Source: an uncultured Desulfobacterales bacterium
GTDB lineage: Bacteria > Desulfobacterota > Desulfobacteria > Desulfobacterales > JAHEIW01
Direction of reading: 5' to 3'
Length of the DNA: 64,000 nucleotides
NCBI GenBank assembly: GCA_947259495.1
Contig: CAMYLV010000007.1
Location: 1-64,000, forward strand
Shown in pieces: positions 36,341 to 45,399 of this stretch. A model generated the notes under the pieces. The model ran no database searches, had not been told where the DNA came from, and was given only the letters and a program-made list of their open reading frames with translations. The position numbers were made by a program, and so were the translations under genes. Every line of letters begins with the position of its first letter. Position 1 is the stretch's first letter.

Positions 36341-37597
36341 ATGAAAGAAGGCAAAATGCACTATGGCTGGGTGGTCATCTTTATGGGGCTGCTGACCACT
36401 ATTGCCGCCCACGGGTTCGGGCGGATGTCCTATACGATTATTCTTCCCGCCATGAAAGACGGACTGGGCTTTAACTACACCCAGCTGGGGCTGCTGGGAA
36501 CCGGCAATTTCATCGGCTATCTGACCATGGCCATCATTGGCGGTTTTTTGGCCGCCCATTTTGGAACCCGTATCATTATCACGGCAGCTTTGGTACTGAT
36601 GGGAATCACGATGATCCTGACCGGTCTGGCACAATCATTTGGCTTTGCCTTTGCGATGCGGCTGCTCACCGGCCTTGGCAATGGCGCGTCTTATGTCCCG
36701 GCAATGGCTTTGGGTTCAGCCTGGTTTACCACGAAAAAAAGAGGTTTTGCGACCGGTATCGTCTCTGCCGGAATCGGAATCGGTACCCTCATCTCCGGTC
36801 TGGTGGTTCCGCCGATTTTATCGGTTTTTGGCGCCAATGGATGGCGGTTTTCGTGGTATATACTGGGCGGCGCTGTTCTATTGATATCCGGTATTGTCTA
36901 TCAGTTTGTGCGCAGCAACCCACAGGAAAAGGGACTCCAGCAGGTCGGATCTGAAAAAAGTGGAGCGGTACACAGCGATTCCTCCGCAACTGAAAAGGCA
37001 AACGCTTCGAAGTTGACAGGCACCATTAAAAGTGTCGTTAAAATGGGGGCGGTCTGGTATCTGGGTGTTGTTTATTTTTTCTATGGTCTTTCCTACATAA
37101 TTTATATGGTTTTTTTTGCGGCTTATCTGGTTAAAGAAATAGGCCTCAGCCAGGAATGGGCCGGCGGGTTATGGGCGCTGGTTGGCGGTTTAAGCATTTT
37201 TTGCGGGGTGATTTGGGGCAAGATATCGGACGTGCTCGGAAGAAGCCGTGGTGCCGCCCTGGCCTACCTTGTGCTGGGGCTCTCCTATGTTCTCTATGCG
37301 CTGATAAAGGTCGATTTTGGTTTTTATCTTTCGGCCATTTTATTTGGTCTCACCGCCTGGAGCATTCCCACCATTATGGCCGCAGCCGCGGGGGACTTTG
37401 TCGGCCCGCGCCTGGCGCCTGCAGGACTGGGCTTTATTACCCTGTTCTTCGGTATCGGCCAGGCTCTGGGGCCGGCGCTTGGCGGATATCTGGCAGATGT
37501 CAGTGGTTCATTTACATTGCCGTTTCTGGTCGCCGGTTTAATTTCACTGGTCGGGATGATATCATCATTTTACCTAAAGAAACCGGCCACAGAATAG
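36341..37597 (+). CDS. MFS transporter (YbfB/OFA-like)
   Basis: 418 residues with twelve predicted membrane segments. It opens with HYGWVVIFMGLLTTIAAHGFGR, the start typical of the YbfB/YjiJ-like group, and has GNGASYVPAMALGSAWFTTKKRG with the loop 2-3-style MFS motif. The ribosome site AAGGAGG is strong. It is a predicted secondary carrier; substrate not identifiable. It is followed at 161 bp by an alpha/beta hydrolase. Confidence 0.9.
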   Translation: MKEGKMHYGWVVIFMGLLTTIAAHGFGRMSYTIILPAMKDGLGFNYTQLGLLGTGNFIGYLTMAIIGGFLAAHFGTRIIITAALVLMGITMILTGLAQSFGFAFAMRLLTGLGNGASYVPAMALGSAWFTTKKRGFATGIVSAGIGIGTLISGLVVPPILSVFGANGWRFSWYILGGAVLLISGIVYQFVRSNPQEKGLQQVGSEKSGAVHSDSSATEKANASKLTGTIKSVVKMGAVWYLGVVYFFYGLSYIIYMVFFAAYLVKEIGLSQEWAGGLWALVGGLSIFCGVIWGKISDVLGRSRGAALAYLVLGLSYVLYALIKVDFGFYLSAILFGLTAWSIPTIMAAAAGDFVGPRLAPAGLGFITLFFGIGQALGPALGGYLADVSGSFTLPFLVAGLISLVGMISSFYLKKPATE

Positions 37598-37623
37598 AAG
37601 CTACCTATTAAGCGCTGAATTCC

Positions 37624-37699
37624 GAGGACGAGAACGACGACCAGTACGAAGCGGGGCAAAAGTTGCCAAACCTCTTGCTCGTGCTCCTCCTCGTCCCCG
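37624..37699. repeat. Short-word inverted array A (GAGGACGAG)
   Basis: GAGGACGAGAACGACGACC faces GCTCGTGCTCCTCCTCGTCC across about 38 bases. It is one of several intergenic arrays built from degenerate repeated words and their complement. It may end the MFS transcript. Confidence 0.55.
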
Positions 37700-37757
37700 A
37701 TAGAGAGGTCTGCGCATTATATTTCAGGACTGGTGAACAACACATAAGGAGTTAGTG

Positions 37758-38549
37758 ATGATAATCGAAGCCAAGGGGATCAAAATCAATTATGAATTGT
37801 CGGGTAAACAACAGGCACCGGTGGTTGTGTTGAGTCACTCTCTGGCCTGCAGCCAGATGATGTGGTGGCCTCAGCTCGGGCGGCTGGAGACTCATTTCCG
37901 GGTTCTGCGATATGATACGCGCGGGCACGGGCTCAGCGAGGCGCCGCCGGCGTCCTATACCCTGGAGCAACTGGTTGATGATGCTATCGGTATGCTGGAT
38001 GCACTGAAGATCGATCAGTTTCACTGGGTGGGCCTGTCGATGGGCGGCATGATCGGCCAGGGCCTGGCGTTAGCTCATCCCGGCAGACTCAACACTCTGG
38101 TGCTGGCCGATACCGCAGCTGTCATTCCCGCTGAGGCGCAGTCGGTTTGGCAAGAGCGCATCGACGCTGTAAGTGACGGCGGTATGCAGGCTGTGGCCGA
38201 ATCGACCCTGGAGCGCTGGTTTACGCCGAATTACCTGAAGCAAAATTTTTCTGAGCTCGATCGAATCCGGCAACAGATCCTGGCCACGCCGGTAGACGGA
38301 TACATTGGCTGCAGTGAGGCGATTCGCCGCCTTAATTATCTGGAGCGGCTTGACGAAGTTGAAGCAAAGACCCTGATTATGGTCGGTGCCGATGATCCCG
38401 GCACGCCGGTGGCGGCTTCGGAAGCCATGCATGCGCAAATTAAAAATTCAAAACTGGTGGTGATTCCGCAGGCAGCCCATCTTTCTAATATTGAACAGCC
38501 CGATCTTTTTAACGATCATCTGATGGCGTTTCTGCAAGGTAAGGATTAG
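37758..38549 (+). CDS. Alpha/beta hydrolase, 3-oxoadipate enol-lactonase-like
   Basis: 263 residues from the ATG at 37758 (AAGGA six bases before; a GTG one codon upstream is also possible). Catalytic triad signs: nucleophile in GLSMGGMIGQG, Asp in VGADDPGTPV, His in AAHLSNIEQP. Length and order match PcaD-like enzymes, but no other beta-ketoadipate gene is present, so the substrate is open. It converges with serB, 12 bp apart. Confidence 0.88.
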   Translation: MIIEAKGIKINYELSGKQQAPVVVLSHSLACSQMMWWPQLGRLETHFRVLRYDTRGHGLSEAPPASYTLEQLVDDAIGMLDALKIDQFHWVGLSMGGMIGQGLALAHPGRLNTLVLADTAAVIPAEAQSVWQERIDAVSDGGMQAVAESTLERWFTPNYLKQNFSELDRIRQQILATPVDGYIGCSEAIRRLNYLERLDEVEAKTLIMVGADDPGTPVAASEAMHAQIKNSKLVVIPQAAHLSNIEQPDLFNDHLMAFLQGKD

Positions 38550-38561
38550 GAGCCCGCATCA

Positions 38562-39776
38562 TCACTGCCGGATTTCCCTTTCGCTGATTCCCATCAGGTA
38601 CAGCAAACTGTCCAGCCCGACGCTGGAGATGCTGCGCTGGGCGTTTTGTCTGACGATGGGCTTGGCATGAAATGCTACACCCAGGCCGGCGATGCTGATC
38701 ATCGGCAAATCGTTGGCACCGTCACCGACTGCAATCGTCTGTTTAAGGCTGATATTTTCGACCTGGGCAATTGTTTTTAAAATCTCAGCCTTTTTTTGGC
38801 CGTCAATGATATCCCCTTTGATGTTTCCGGTGATTTTTCCGTTTGCGATTTCAAGCTGGTTGGCGAAAACATAATCCAACCCCAGTTCCTGTTGTAAGTG
38901 CTTTCCAAAATATTCGAAGCCACCGGATATAATACCGATTTTGAAGCCCAGCTGTTTGAGTTTGTCAATGACGCGTTCAACCCCTTCCGTCAATGCCAGA
39001 TTTTGAGCGACCGCTGCAAGCGTATTTTCGTCCAGGCCTTTTAACAGGGCCACCCGTTGGGTCAGGCTTTCTTTAAAACCCAGCTTTCCCTGCATACCGG
39101 CTTTGGTAATCTTAGACACCGGGTCGCCAACGCCGGCTATTGCAGCCAGTTCGTCAATAGCCTCTCCCTGGATCAGGGTTGAATCCATATCGAATACGAC
39201 CAGCCGGCGGGCATGGCGATAAATATCATCGATATAAAATGAGATATCAATACCCGTTTCGGTGTGGATGTTCAGCAGCTCGCCCCGCAACATACCCGGA
39301 TCTTCGATTTCACCGGAAACCGTAATCTGCACGCAGGCCTTTTGATGAATATCGTTGTGATTCACCGACACACGCCCTGAAAGCCGATTGATGACATCGA
39401 TATTTAATTTGAATTTCGCAATTGCGGCGGCCACTTTGGAAAGCTGTCCGGCCGTCAACTGTCGCCCCAGCAGGGTAATAATCCGGCGCTGTTTGCCCCG
39501 TTGCGCAACCCATTTTTCGTAAAGGCTTTCCTCTATCGGGGAGAAATGAATCTGAATGCCCAATTTATGGGCTTCAAACAAAAGATCTTTTAAGGTCGAT
39601 GAAGATTTAAACACGGCCGGGATTTCAACCAAAATTCCCAGCGACAAATAATCGTGGATAACAGCCTGCCCGATATCCAGAATCACGACATTGTATTTGG
39701 CTAAAATACGCGTCAAACTGGCTGTCAGCCCGGGTTTATCTTTACCGGTAACATTGATCAGTATGATTTCTCTCAT
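38562..39776 (-). CDS. serB: Phosphoserine phosphatase SerB with two ACT-type domains (canonical paralogue)
   Basis: 404 residues. ACT-like regions: ILINVTGKDKPGLTASLTRI and RRIITLLGRQLTAGQLSKVA. HAD domain DMDSTLIQGEAIDELAAIAG carries the canonical catalytic and substrate-Glu residues, followed by GGFEYFGKHL and VGDGANDLPMI. It makes serine from phosphoserine, which can feed glycine to the GCV system downstream. It is the second SerB in 16 kb. Confidence 0.92.
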   Translation of the reverse strand: MREIILINVTGKDKPGLTASLTRILAKYNVVILDIGQAVIHDYLSLGILVEIPAVFKSSSTLKDLLFEAHKLGIQIHFSPIEESLYEKWVAQRGKQRRIITLLGRQLTAGQLSKVAAAIAKFKLNIDVINRLSGRVSVNHNDIHQKACVQITVSGEIEDPGMLRGELLNIHTETGIDISFYIDDIYRHARRLVVFDMDSTLIQGEAIDELAAIAGVGDPVSKITKAGMQGKLGFKESLTQRVALLKGLDENTLAAVAQNLALTEGVERVIDKLKQLGFKIGIISGGFEYFGKHLQQELGLDYVFANQLEIANGKITGNIKGDIIDGQKKAEILKTIAQVENISLKQTIAVGDGANDLPMISIAGLGVAFHAKPIVRQNAQRSISSVGLDSLLYLMGISEREIRQ

Positions 39777-39933
39777 TGTGGCTTACCCTGGGAGGCTTAG
39801 CAACATATGCGTATGGCAAAAGAAAAAGCGTACTATAGACACAACTAACTCCATGTTGCAACCTGAATGAACGGCCGGATGTTTTTTTACCCTAATTGAT
39901 CGTAAACAAAATGAAATACAGGGATGGGGAATG

Positions 39934-40734
39934 CTACCTCGGATTCAGAAAATCTAAAACCACCTGCTGAAACAAGGCCGGGGCTTCGGCGGGTATGCTG
40001 TGGCCGGTTTCCGGGAACATCCTGTGGCGCCCGTGGCAATCTTTTGCCAGTTGCCGAGCATCCAGATGGTTGACAATCGGGTCCTCGGAACCGGAAATGA
40101 CCAGAGTCGGGCATTGAATTGAATTGACAAACGATTCAGGAGGCGGATAATCGGACACGGCCCTGAAATGGGCCATCAGCGCTTCTTTATCGTTGCGAAC
40201 CGCAACGGCGGCAACGATCTTAGCGGTTATTTCCTGGTTTTGATTTAAAAAACGCTTGCCAAAGACCAACGGCAGCGCGGCCCATGCCATGGTCTTAAGA
40301 TCTGAGCGTTGCAAAATTTGCAGCCACGCTTGAACAATTTGTTTAACGTAAGCCTGTGAATCCCTGCCGATGCTGCACAGCACAAGCCGGTTGACCCATT
40401 CAGGCGATGTTGCTGCCAGCCTTAAGGCGATATAAGCGCCATGACTGATGCCGACCAGGTGGGTTTTTTGTACGCCTAAGTGCGCGAGCAATTTTTTCAA
40501 GTCGCGGATATGGATTTCGGCTGAAATTTGACGGGTCCCGATATCGCTTTTTCCCTGGGCCCGGGCATCATAGCGCAGCACCCTGAAATGTTTCGCAAAA
40601 GCCGCTGCATGTGGTTCCCAGTAAATGGTTGTCTGGCTGGTGCCGTTTAAAAGAACCACCGCCGGGCGGTCGGCCTTGAAATTATCGGTGGTATAGTAGA
40701 GTCTACAGTTGTCGGGGGGGGTAAGGTAAGGCAA
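39934..40734 (-). CDS. Alpha/beta hydrolase
   Basis: About 266 residues from TTG at 40734, which has AGGAAA six bases upstream; the frame also stays open to a TTG at 40770 that lies inside the palindromic repeat. Triad signs: nucleophile in LVGISHGAYIALR, Asp in VISGSEDPIVNH, His in FPETGHSIPAEAP. GTSQTTIYWEPHA with an oxyanion-like turn is near the N-terminus. Substrate unknown. It follows alr in the same direction. Confidence 0.85.
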   Translation of the reverse strand: MPYLTPPDNCRLYYTTDNFKADRPAVVLLNGTSQTTIYWEPHAAAFAKHFRVLRYDARAQGKSDIGTRQISAEIHIRDLKKLLAHLGVQKTHLVGISHGAYIALRLAATSPEWVNRLVLCSIGRDSQAYVKQIVQAWLQILQRSDLKTMAWAALPLVFGKRFLNQNQEITAKIVAAVAVRNDKEALMAHFRAVSDYPPPESFVNSIQCPTLVISGSEDPIVNHLDARQLAKDCHGRHRMFPETGHSIPAEAPALFQQVVLDFLNPR

Positions 40735-40758
40735 AACATTTCCTAGATTCAGATTTTT

Positions 40759-40808
40759 TGGGGTTGTCAAAAAAGCGTTTCGTTATTCAAACGTTTTTTT
40801 CTACAACT
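40759..40808 (-). repeat. Dispersed palindrome, copy 4 (core only)
   Basis: Only the large hairpin is present: GGGGTTGTC-A6-GCGTTT and AAACG-T7-CTACAACT; the small TTCCG hairpin is missing. It abuts the start of the alpha/beta hydrolase, and one arm would encode the first residues if the longer TTG start were used. Confidence 0.8.
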
Positions 40809-40881
40809 GTGAACTTCGTGCTCTTTGTGGTGAAAAAAGATCCTGTTACAAAACCCACGGCAGTTAATGTTTAACCCGTGG

Positions 40882-42039
40882 CTATCTTAAATAGACCCTT
40901 GGGACCCGGGCGGCAATGCTGGTGACGATTTCATAATTGATGGTATCCAGCGTTGCAGCCATTTCATCGACGGTCAGGGTTTCATTGCCCTGTTGACCGA
41001 ATACAACCACCTCGTCACCCATTTGAACGTTTTGGATGCCGCCAATGTCCAGCATAGTCAGGTCCATGCATACGCGGCCGATGATGGGAACGCGCTGCCC
41101 GCCGACGAGCATCTGGCCGCGCGAGGACAGCAGCCGGTTTAACCCGTCGGCGTAACCCACCGGGACAGTTGCAACAGTGGTGGGTTGTCTGGTTGTATAG
41201 GTCATGCCATAACTGACTTTGAATCCGGCGGGGACTTTTTTGCGCTGTATAATCCGTGTTTTCACCGCCATGGCGGGTTTAAGCGATACCCGTTGTTTAT
41301 CAACCTCATCGGAGGGATACAGCCCATAGATCGCAATTCCAGGGCGCACCAGGTCAAGATGGGAGCGGGGCATATCAATCAGCGCTCCGCTGTTGGCGGC
41401 GTGCTTCAGCGACGGATTCAAACCGGCCGTTTGCAAGCCTTTGAGATAGTCCAAGAAGAGATCAAGCTGGTATTCAGCATAGGTTTTATCAGCGCTGTCG
41501 GCGGATGCAAAATGGGTGAAAATGCCCTCAAGCTCAAATCCGGGCAGACCGGCTATGGTCAGAGTTTCAGCGAGCGTATCCGTATTGATTTTCGCCGGGT
41601 TGTTGGATCTGAAATTTTGCGCCAACAGGCCCAACCGGCCCATGCCGGTATCAATTTTCAAATGGATCTTTATTTTTGCCCCTTGCCCAGCGGCTGCCTC
41701 GGACAATTCAAGGGCGGATGCGGTTGTGTTAACGCTCTGGGTGAGATCATAATTTAAAAGATTTTCAGCTTGCTCCGCGGGGGTATAGCCAAAGACCAGA
41801 ATCGGTACGTTGATGCCGGCTTTTCGAAGTTGAATCCCTTCTTCGATGCGGGCCACACCGAGAACCGTGGCACCATTTTGAAGCGCGCATCGGCTGACTT
41901 CAACAGCCCCATGGCCATAGCCGTTGGCCTTGACAACTGCCATCAGCCGGGCGTCCGGCTGTGTGATGCGGCGCAACTGGCTGACATTGTGAGCGATGGC
42001 CTTTAAATCGATTTCGGCCCAAACCGGGGCAGCATCCAA
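40882..42039 (-). CDS. alr: Alanine racemase
   Basis: 385 residues, TTG start with GAGGTG upstream, 2 bp after the lipA stop. The PLP lysine lies in MAVVKANGYGHGAVEV and the second catalytic Tyr in VSYGMTYTTRQPT; the C-terminal beta domain (VPIIGRVCMDLTMLDI, MAATLDTINYEIVTSIAARVPRVYL) is complete. It supplies D-alanine for the wall. It is the last gene of the lipoate/glycine run, an unusual partner. Confidence 0.95.
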   Translation of the reverse strand: MDAAPVWAEIDLKAIAHNVSQLRRITQPDARLMAVVKANGYGHGAVEVSRCALQNGATVLGVARIEEGIQLRKAGINVPILVFGYTPAEQAENLLNYDLTQSVNTTASALELSEAAAGQGAKIKIHLKIDTGMGRLGLLAQNFRSNNPAKINTDTLAETLTIAGLPGFELEGIFTHFASADSADKTYAEYQLDLFLDYLKGLQTAGLNPSLKHAANSGALIDMPRSHLDLVRPGIAIYGLYPSDEVDKQRVSLKPAMAVKTRIIQRKKVPAGFKVSYGMTYTTRQPTTVATVPVGYADGLNRLLSSRGQMLVGGQRVPIIGRVCMDLTMLDIGGIQNVQMGDEVVVFGQQGNETLTVDEMAATLDTINYEIVTSIAARVPRVYLR

Positions 42040-42041
42040 AT

Positions 42042-42938
42042 TTACACCTCGTTATCTCGTTTTAAAAGGAGCGGCCCGACGGCCCGATAAAGCTCCTTGG
42101 CGTGATATGAGCTGCGGACGAATGGACCGCTGGCGACCTTAGAAAAACCCATCTCGATGGCAGTTTGCCGCCATTGCTCAAATTCTTCAGGGGGAACAAA
42201 GCGCTTGACCGGCAGGTGCGCTTTTGAAGGCTGCAAATATTGGCCCAGCGTCAGAATGCGGCAACCCACCCCTACCAGGTCGTTCAGGGTCGAGCGGATT
42301 TCTGCGGAAGATTCCCCCAGTCCCAGCATCAAGCCCGATTTAGTCGGCAGCTTCGGGTCAGACGTGTACACCCGTTTTAGCAAATGCAGAGAGCGTTCGT
42401 AGCGGGCTTGTGGTCGAACGAGCGGATAGAGGCGGGGTACCGTTTCAATGTTATGGTTGAGCACATCCGGACGGGCTTTGAGAACGCTTTGCAGTGCTTC
42501 AGCATTGCCCTGAAAATCAGGGATCAGAATTTCTATCACGGCTGCCGGGATCTGCCGGCGGATTTCGGCAATGGTTTTAGCAAAAAAAAGCGCCCCGCCA
42601 TCCGCTAAATCGTCCCGGGTAACGGCGGTGATGACGATATATTTGAGCCCCATTTGCCGGGCGGCGGCGGCAACCCGGGCCGGTTCGGCCGGATCGGGCG
42701 GGCCTGTTGGCCCCTGTGCGACTGAACAAAACCGGCAGTTTCGGGTGCAGCGCGATCCCATAATCAGGAATGTCGCGGTGTGTTGGGAGAAGCACTCCCA
42801 GATATTCGGGCACCTGGCTTCCTGACAAACGGTGTGCAGACGGTCCTTGCCGATCAGGTTTTTGACATTTTCATAGGCCGGGCCGGCGGGCAGTCGCTTT
42901 TTAAGCCAGCGGGGCTTCTGTTGCGGTTGTTGTGTCAT
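42042..42938 (-). CDS. lipA: Lipoyl synthase
   Basis: 298 residues. Radical SAM cluster CTRNCRFC and the auxiliary cluster cysteines in CQEARCPNIWEC are both present, as are the family end motifs PVKRFVPPEEF and SGPFVRSSYHA. It inserts two sulphurs into octanoyl chains on H protein, whose gene is upstream in the same operon. It is separated from lipB by a short-word inverted array. Confidence 0.96.
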   Translation of the reverse strand: MTQQPQQKPRWLKKRLPAGPAYENVKNLIGKDRLHTVCQEARCPNIWECFSQHTATFLIMGSRCTRNCRFCSVAQGPTGPPDPAEPARVAAAARQMGLKYIVITAVTRDDLADGGALFFAKTIAEIRRQIPAAVIEILIPDFQGNAEALQSVLKARPDVLNHNIETVPRLYPLVRPQARYERSLHLLKRVYTSDPKLPTKSGLMLGLGESSAEIRSTLNDLVGVGCRILTLGQYLQPSKAHLPVKRFVPPEEFEQWRQTAIEMGFSKVASGPFVRSSYHAKELYRAVGPLLLKRDNEV

Positions 42939-42949
42939 TGTTGGTTTAG

Positions 42950-43084
42950 GGCTTGGTGTTTAGTATTTAGTATTTGGTATTTGGTGTTTGGCACATGGTG
43001 AATGATTTGGTTAACTGAACAGAATAACTAAACACGAAACACCAAAACGAAACACAAAACACAAAACACGAGACACTAAACACT
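42950..43084. repeat. Short-word inverted array B (GTGTTTAG/TATTTGG)
   Basis: From 42950 to 42992 the words GGTGTTTAG, TATTTAG, TATTTGG and GGTGTTTGG repeat; from 43026 to 43084 the complementary words (CTAAACAC, GAAACACC, AAACACAA, CACTAAACAC) follow. The array fills the lipB-lipA gap and ends inside the lipB stop region (the last codons and TAG of lipB lie in it). Confidence 0.75.
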
Positions 43085-43882
43085 ATCTGTTAGCGTCAAA
43101 CTTTCCAATATAGAACCCAGATCAGCCAGCTTTTTCTGAATAAATTTAATACCAAAAACCGCTTCAAATTGTATTTTTAGTACCACCCGCACCTGGTTCA
43201 TCGATAACGTTTGGGCGCTTTCCTGCTGCATGCTGGTCATACCCACATCCTGCAGACCGCAGGGTTGTATCCAGGAAAAGGGCCTTAAATCCGTTCGCAC
43301 GTTTAATGCCAGACCGTGAAAGCTGATGCCTCTGCGCACTGCAATTCCGATGCTGCCCATTTTCTGCGGGCCTACCCAGATGCCCCGGTTGGCATCATTG
43401 CGCTCGGCGGCAATGCCCCAGTTTTGAGCAGTTCGCAGCATGACGTCTTCGAGACCACTGACAAAGTCAACCACCTTTATTCTGGCGGCTTGTAGATCCA
43501 CAATCGGATATGCCACCTGCTGGCCCGGCCCGTGATAGGTGATGTTGCCGCCACGTTCCACCTGAATGATCGGGATGCCGGCTTTATCAAGAAAATCCTG
43601 CGACACCAGCATACATTCCCGTCCCCCTCTGCGACCCAGGGTAAAGACCGGCGGATGTTCCAGAAACAAGACGATGTCGTTTTGCAAAATGCCCGCTCGC
43701 CGGGCCATGATGAGTTTTTCCTGCAGCACCCAGGCCTCGTGGTAATCCACGCGCTCAAAATCAATGCTCAGCCATTTTTTAGGGTCCGTTGTTTGTCGTT
43801 CGTTGTCTGTTGTCGCACGGACACCAGTTGAGAGTGGCTGACTGTCACTTTTGAATTTACTTATCTTTTTGGATATTACCAT
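43076..43882 (-). CDS. lipB: Octanoyltransferase LipB with an atypical N-terminal tail
   Basis: 268 residues. It moves octanoyl from ACP to H protein. Core motifs: RGGNITYHGPGQQVAYPIVD and KMGSIGIAVRRGISFHGLALNV, with the Lys/Cys pair (Lys in GPQKMGSIG, Cys in IQPCGLQDVG). The first 35 or so residues (STGVRATTDNERQTTDPKKW) match no LipB part and are encoded by short-word repeat sequence; the family would begin near WLSIDFERV. The start at 43882 is the only ATG in frame before the core. Confidence 0.93.
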   Translation of the reverse strand: MVISKKISKFKSDSQPLSTGVRATTDNERQTTDPKKWLSIDFERVDYHEAWVLQEKLIMARRAGILQNDIVLFLEHPPVFTLGRRGGRECMLVSQDFLDKAGIPIIQVERGGNITYHGPGQQVAYPIVDLQAARIKVVDFVSGLEDVMLRTAQNWGIAAERNDANRGIWVGPQKMGSIGIAVRRGISFHGLALNVRTDLRPFSWIQPCGLQDVGMTSMQQESAQTLSMNQVRVVLKIQFEAVFGIKFIQKKLADLGSILESLTLTDSV

Positions 43883-43955
43883 TATTCCGTATAACTATTG
43901 GATGGCCCCGAGCTACGGATCACTGACTACGGACAACTGACCTATCCAGTCAGAC
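43790..43955. repeat. Short-word inverted array C (GTCGTTCGTTGTC / ACGGACAACTGAC)
   Basis: Words GTTTGTCGTTCGTTGTC (43793-43813) and CTACGGATCACTGACTACGG, ACAACTGACC (43911-43943) are mutually complementary in part. The array spans the lipB 5' end and the gap to gcvPB, ending at its stop codon. Confidence 0.5.
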
Positions 43956-45399
43956 ATGGTTTTCGCGCAGCGGCGGTCTCATCCAGTCTTCTGCGTTTGG
44001 TCTTCCGGGGGGCCGCGTGCAGTAATTCGGGGTTTTCTTTTGCTTCTTTGGCAATGGCTTGCATCGATTCGATAAACAGGTCGATGTCTTCCTTGGATTC
44101 GGTTTCGGTGGGCTCGATCATGATGGCGCCGGGTACCACCAGCGGAAAATAAATTGTCGGCGGATGAAATCCGTAATCCATCAGTCGCTTGACGATATCC
44201 AGGGTGGTCACTTTATACGGCTCCTGGAGTTTATCTGAAAAGACGCATTCGTGCATGCACGGCCGGTCGTAGGGCAGATGAAAGGTCCCCTTTAATTGAT
44301 CTTTGATATAGGCGGCATTTAAAACTGCAAGCTGGCTGGCCTTTTTCAGATCTTCAGGTCCCATGCTGAGAATGTAGCTGTAGGACCGGATCATTACGCC
44401 CACATTACCATAAAAAGCATGGATCTTTCCGATGGTCTCGGGGAAATCTTCGGACAAAGCATAGCGCTCTTTTTGTTTGATCACACGGGGTACCGGCAAA
44501 AACGGCTCCAAATGCTTACGAACACATACCGGTCCTGCTCCGGGACCACCGCCGCCATGCGGGCTGGAAAAAGTTTTGTGCAGGTTGAGGTGCAGCACGT
44601 CAATGCCAAGCTCTCCCATGTTGACGATTCCCATAATGGCATTCATGTTGGCGCCATCGCCGTAAACCAGGCCGCCTTTGGCATGCACGATTTCGGAAAT
44701 CGCTTTAATGTTTTCTTCAAAAAGACCCAGTGTGTTGGGATTGGTGACCATTATTCCGGCGGTGTCCGTATCCATGATGTCGCCAACCGCCTGCGGTGAA
44801 AGCACGCCCCTCTCGTTTGACTTTACCGGAACCGAACGGTACCCGCACAGCGCCGCACTGGCCGGATTGGTGCCGTGGGCCGTATCCGGGACGATGATTT
44901 TGGAGCGGGGTGCCCCCTGGCTTTTATGATAGGCATAAAACAAAAGCATGCCGGTGAGCTCGCCATGGGCACCGGCAGCCGGTTGCAAGGATGTGGCATC
45001 CATCCCGGTGATTTCGTTCAGATATTGTTCAAGGTCATACATCAGTTTGAGAGTCCCCTGTGACAGATGCTGTGGAAGCAGCGGGTGCGCTTGCGCAAAT
45101 CCCGACCGAGCGGCCTGTCTTTCGTTGGTCTTGGGATTGTATTTCATGGTGCACGAGCCCAGGGGATACATGCCGGAATCAACCGAAAAATTCCATTGTG
45201 AAAGGCGGATGAAGTGCCGCACAACCTCAACTTCGCTCAGATCGGGAAAATCCGGGCCGGGGCCCCCTAATTGTTTATCGACCGGATGTTTTTCCACATC
45301 GCGCCGGGGAAGTGAAAAACCGCTGCGACCTTTTTTCCCTTTTTCCCATAGCAAGGGCTCGTTGAAAATCAATCCCGTGGTGCCTAAGATCTCTTTCAT
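43942..45399 (-). CDS. gcvPB: Glycine dehydrogenase (decarboxylating) subunit 2
   Basis: 485 residues from the ATG at 45399, which overlaps the gcvPA stop (ATGA). It is the PLP-bearing half of the split P protein: the PLP Lys lies in LNLHKTFSSPHGGGGPGAGP, and GSCTMKYNPKTNE and GEIVHAKGGLVYGDGANMNAI-type segments agree. It decarboxylates glycine and hands the aminomethyl group to GcvH. C-terminal residues run into repeat sequence. Confidence 0.96.
   Translation of the reverse strand: MKEILGTTGLIFNEPLLWEKGKKGRSGFSLPRRDVEKHPVDKQLGGPGPDFPDLSEVEVVRHFIRLSQWNFSVDSGMYPLGSCTMKYNPKTNERQAARSGFAQAHPLLPQHLSQGTLKLMYDLEQYLNEITGMDATSLQPAAGAHGELTGMLLFYAYHKSQGAPRSKIIVPDTAHGTNPASAALCGYRSVPVKSNERGVLSPQAVGDIMDTDTAGIMVTNPNTLGLFEENIKAISEIVHAKGGLVYGDGANMNAIMGIVNMGELGIDVLHLNLHKTFSSPHGGGGPGAGPVCVRKHLEPFLPVPRVIKQKERYALSEDFPETIGKIHAFYGNVGVMIRSYSYILSMGPEDLKKASQLAVLNAAYIKDQLKGTFHLPYDRPCMHECVFSDKLQEPYKVTTLDIVKRLMDYGFHPPTIYFPLVVPGAIMIEPTETESKEDIDLFIESMQAIAKEAKENPELLHAAPRKTKRRRLDETAAARKPCLTG

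Noticed and set aside
42950-43084. Possible CRISPR array
   Set aside because: The words are 7-9 bases, vary at each copy, and have no spacers of constant length; the second half is the complement of the first. No cas gene is present.
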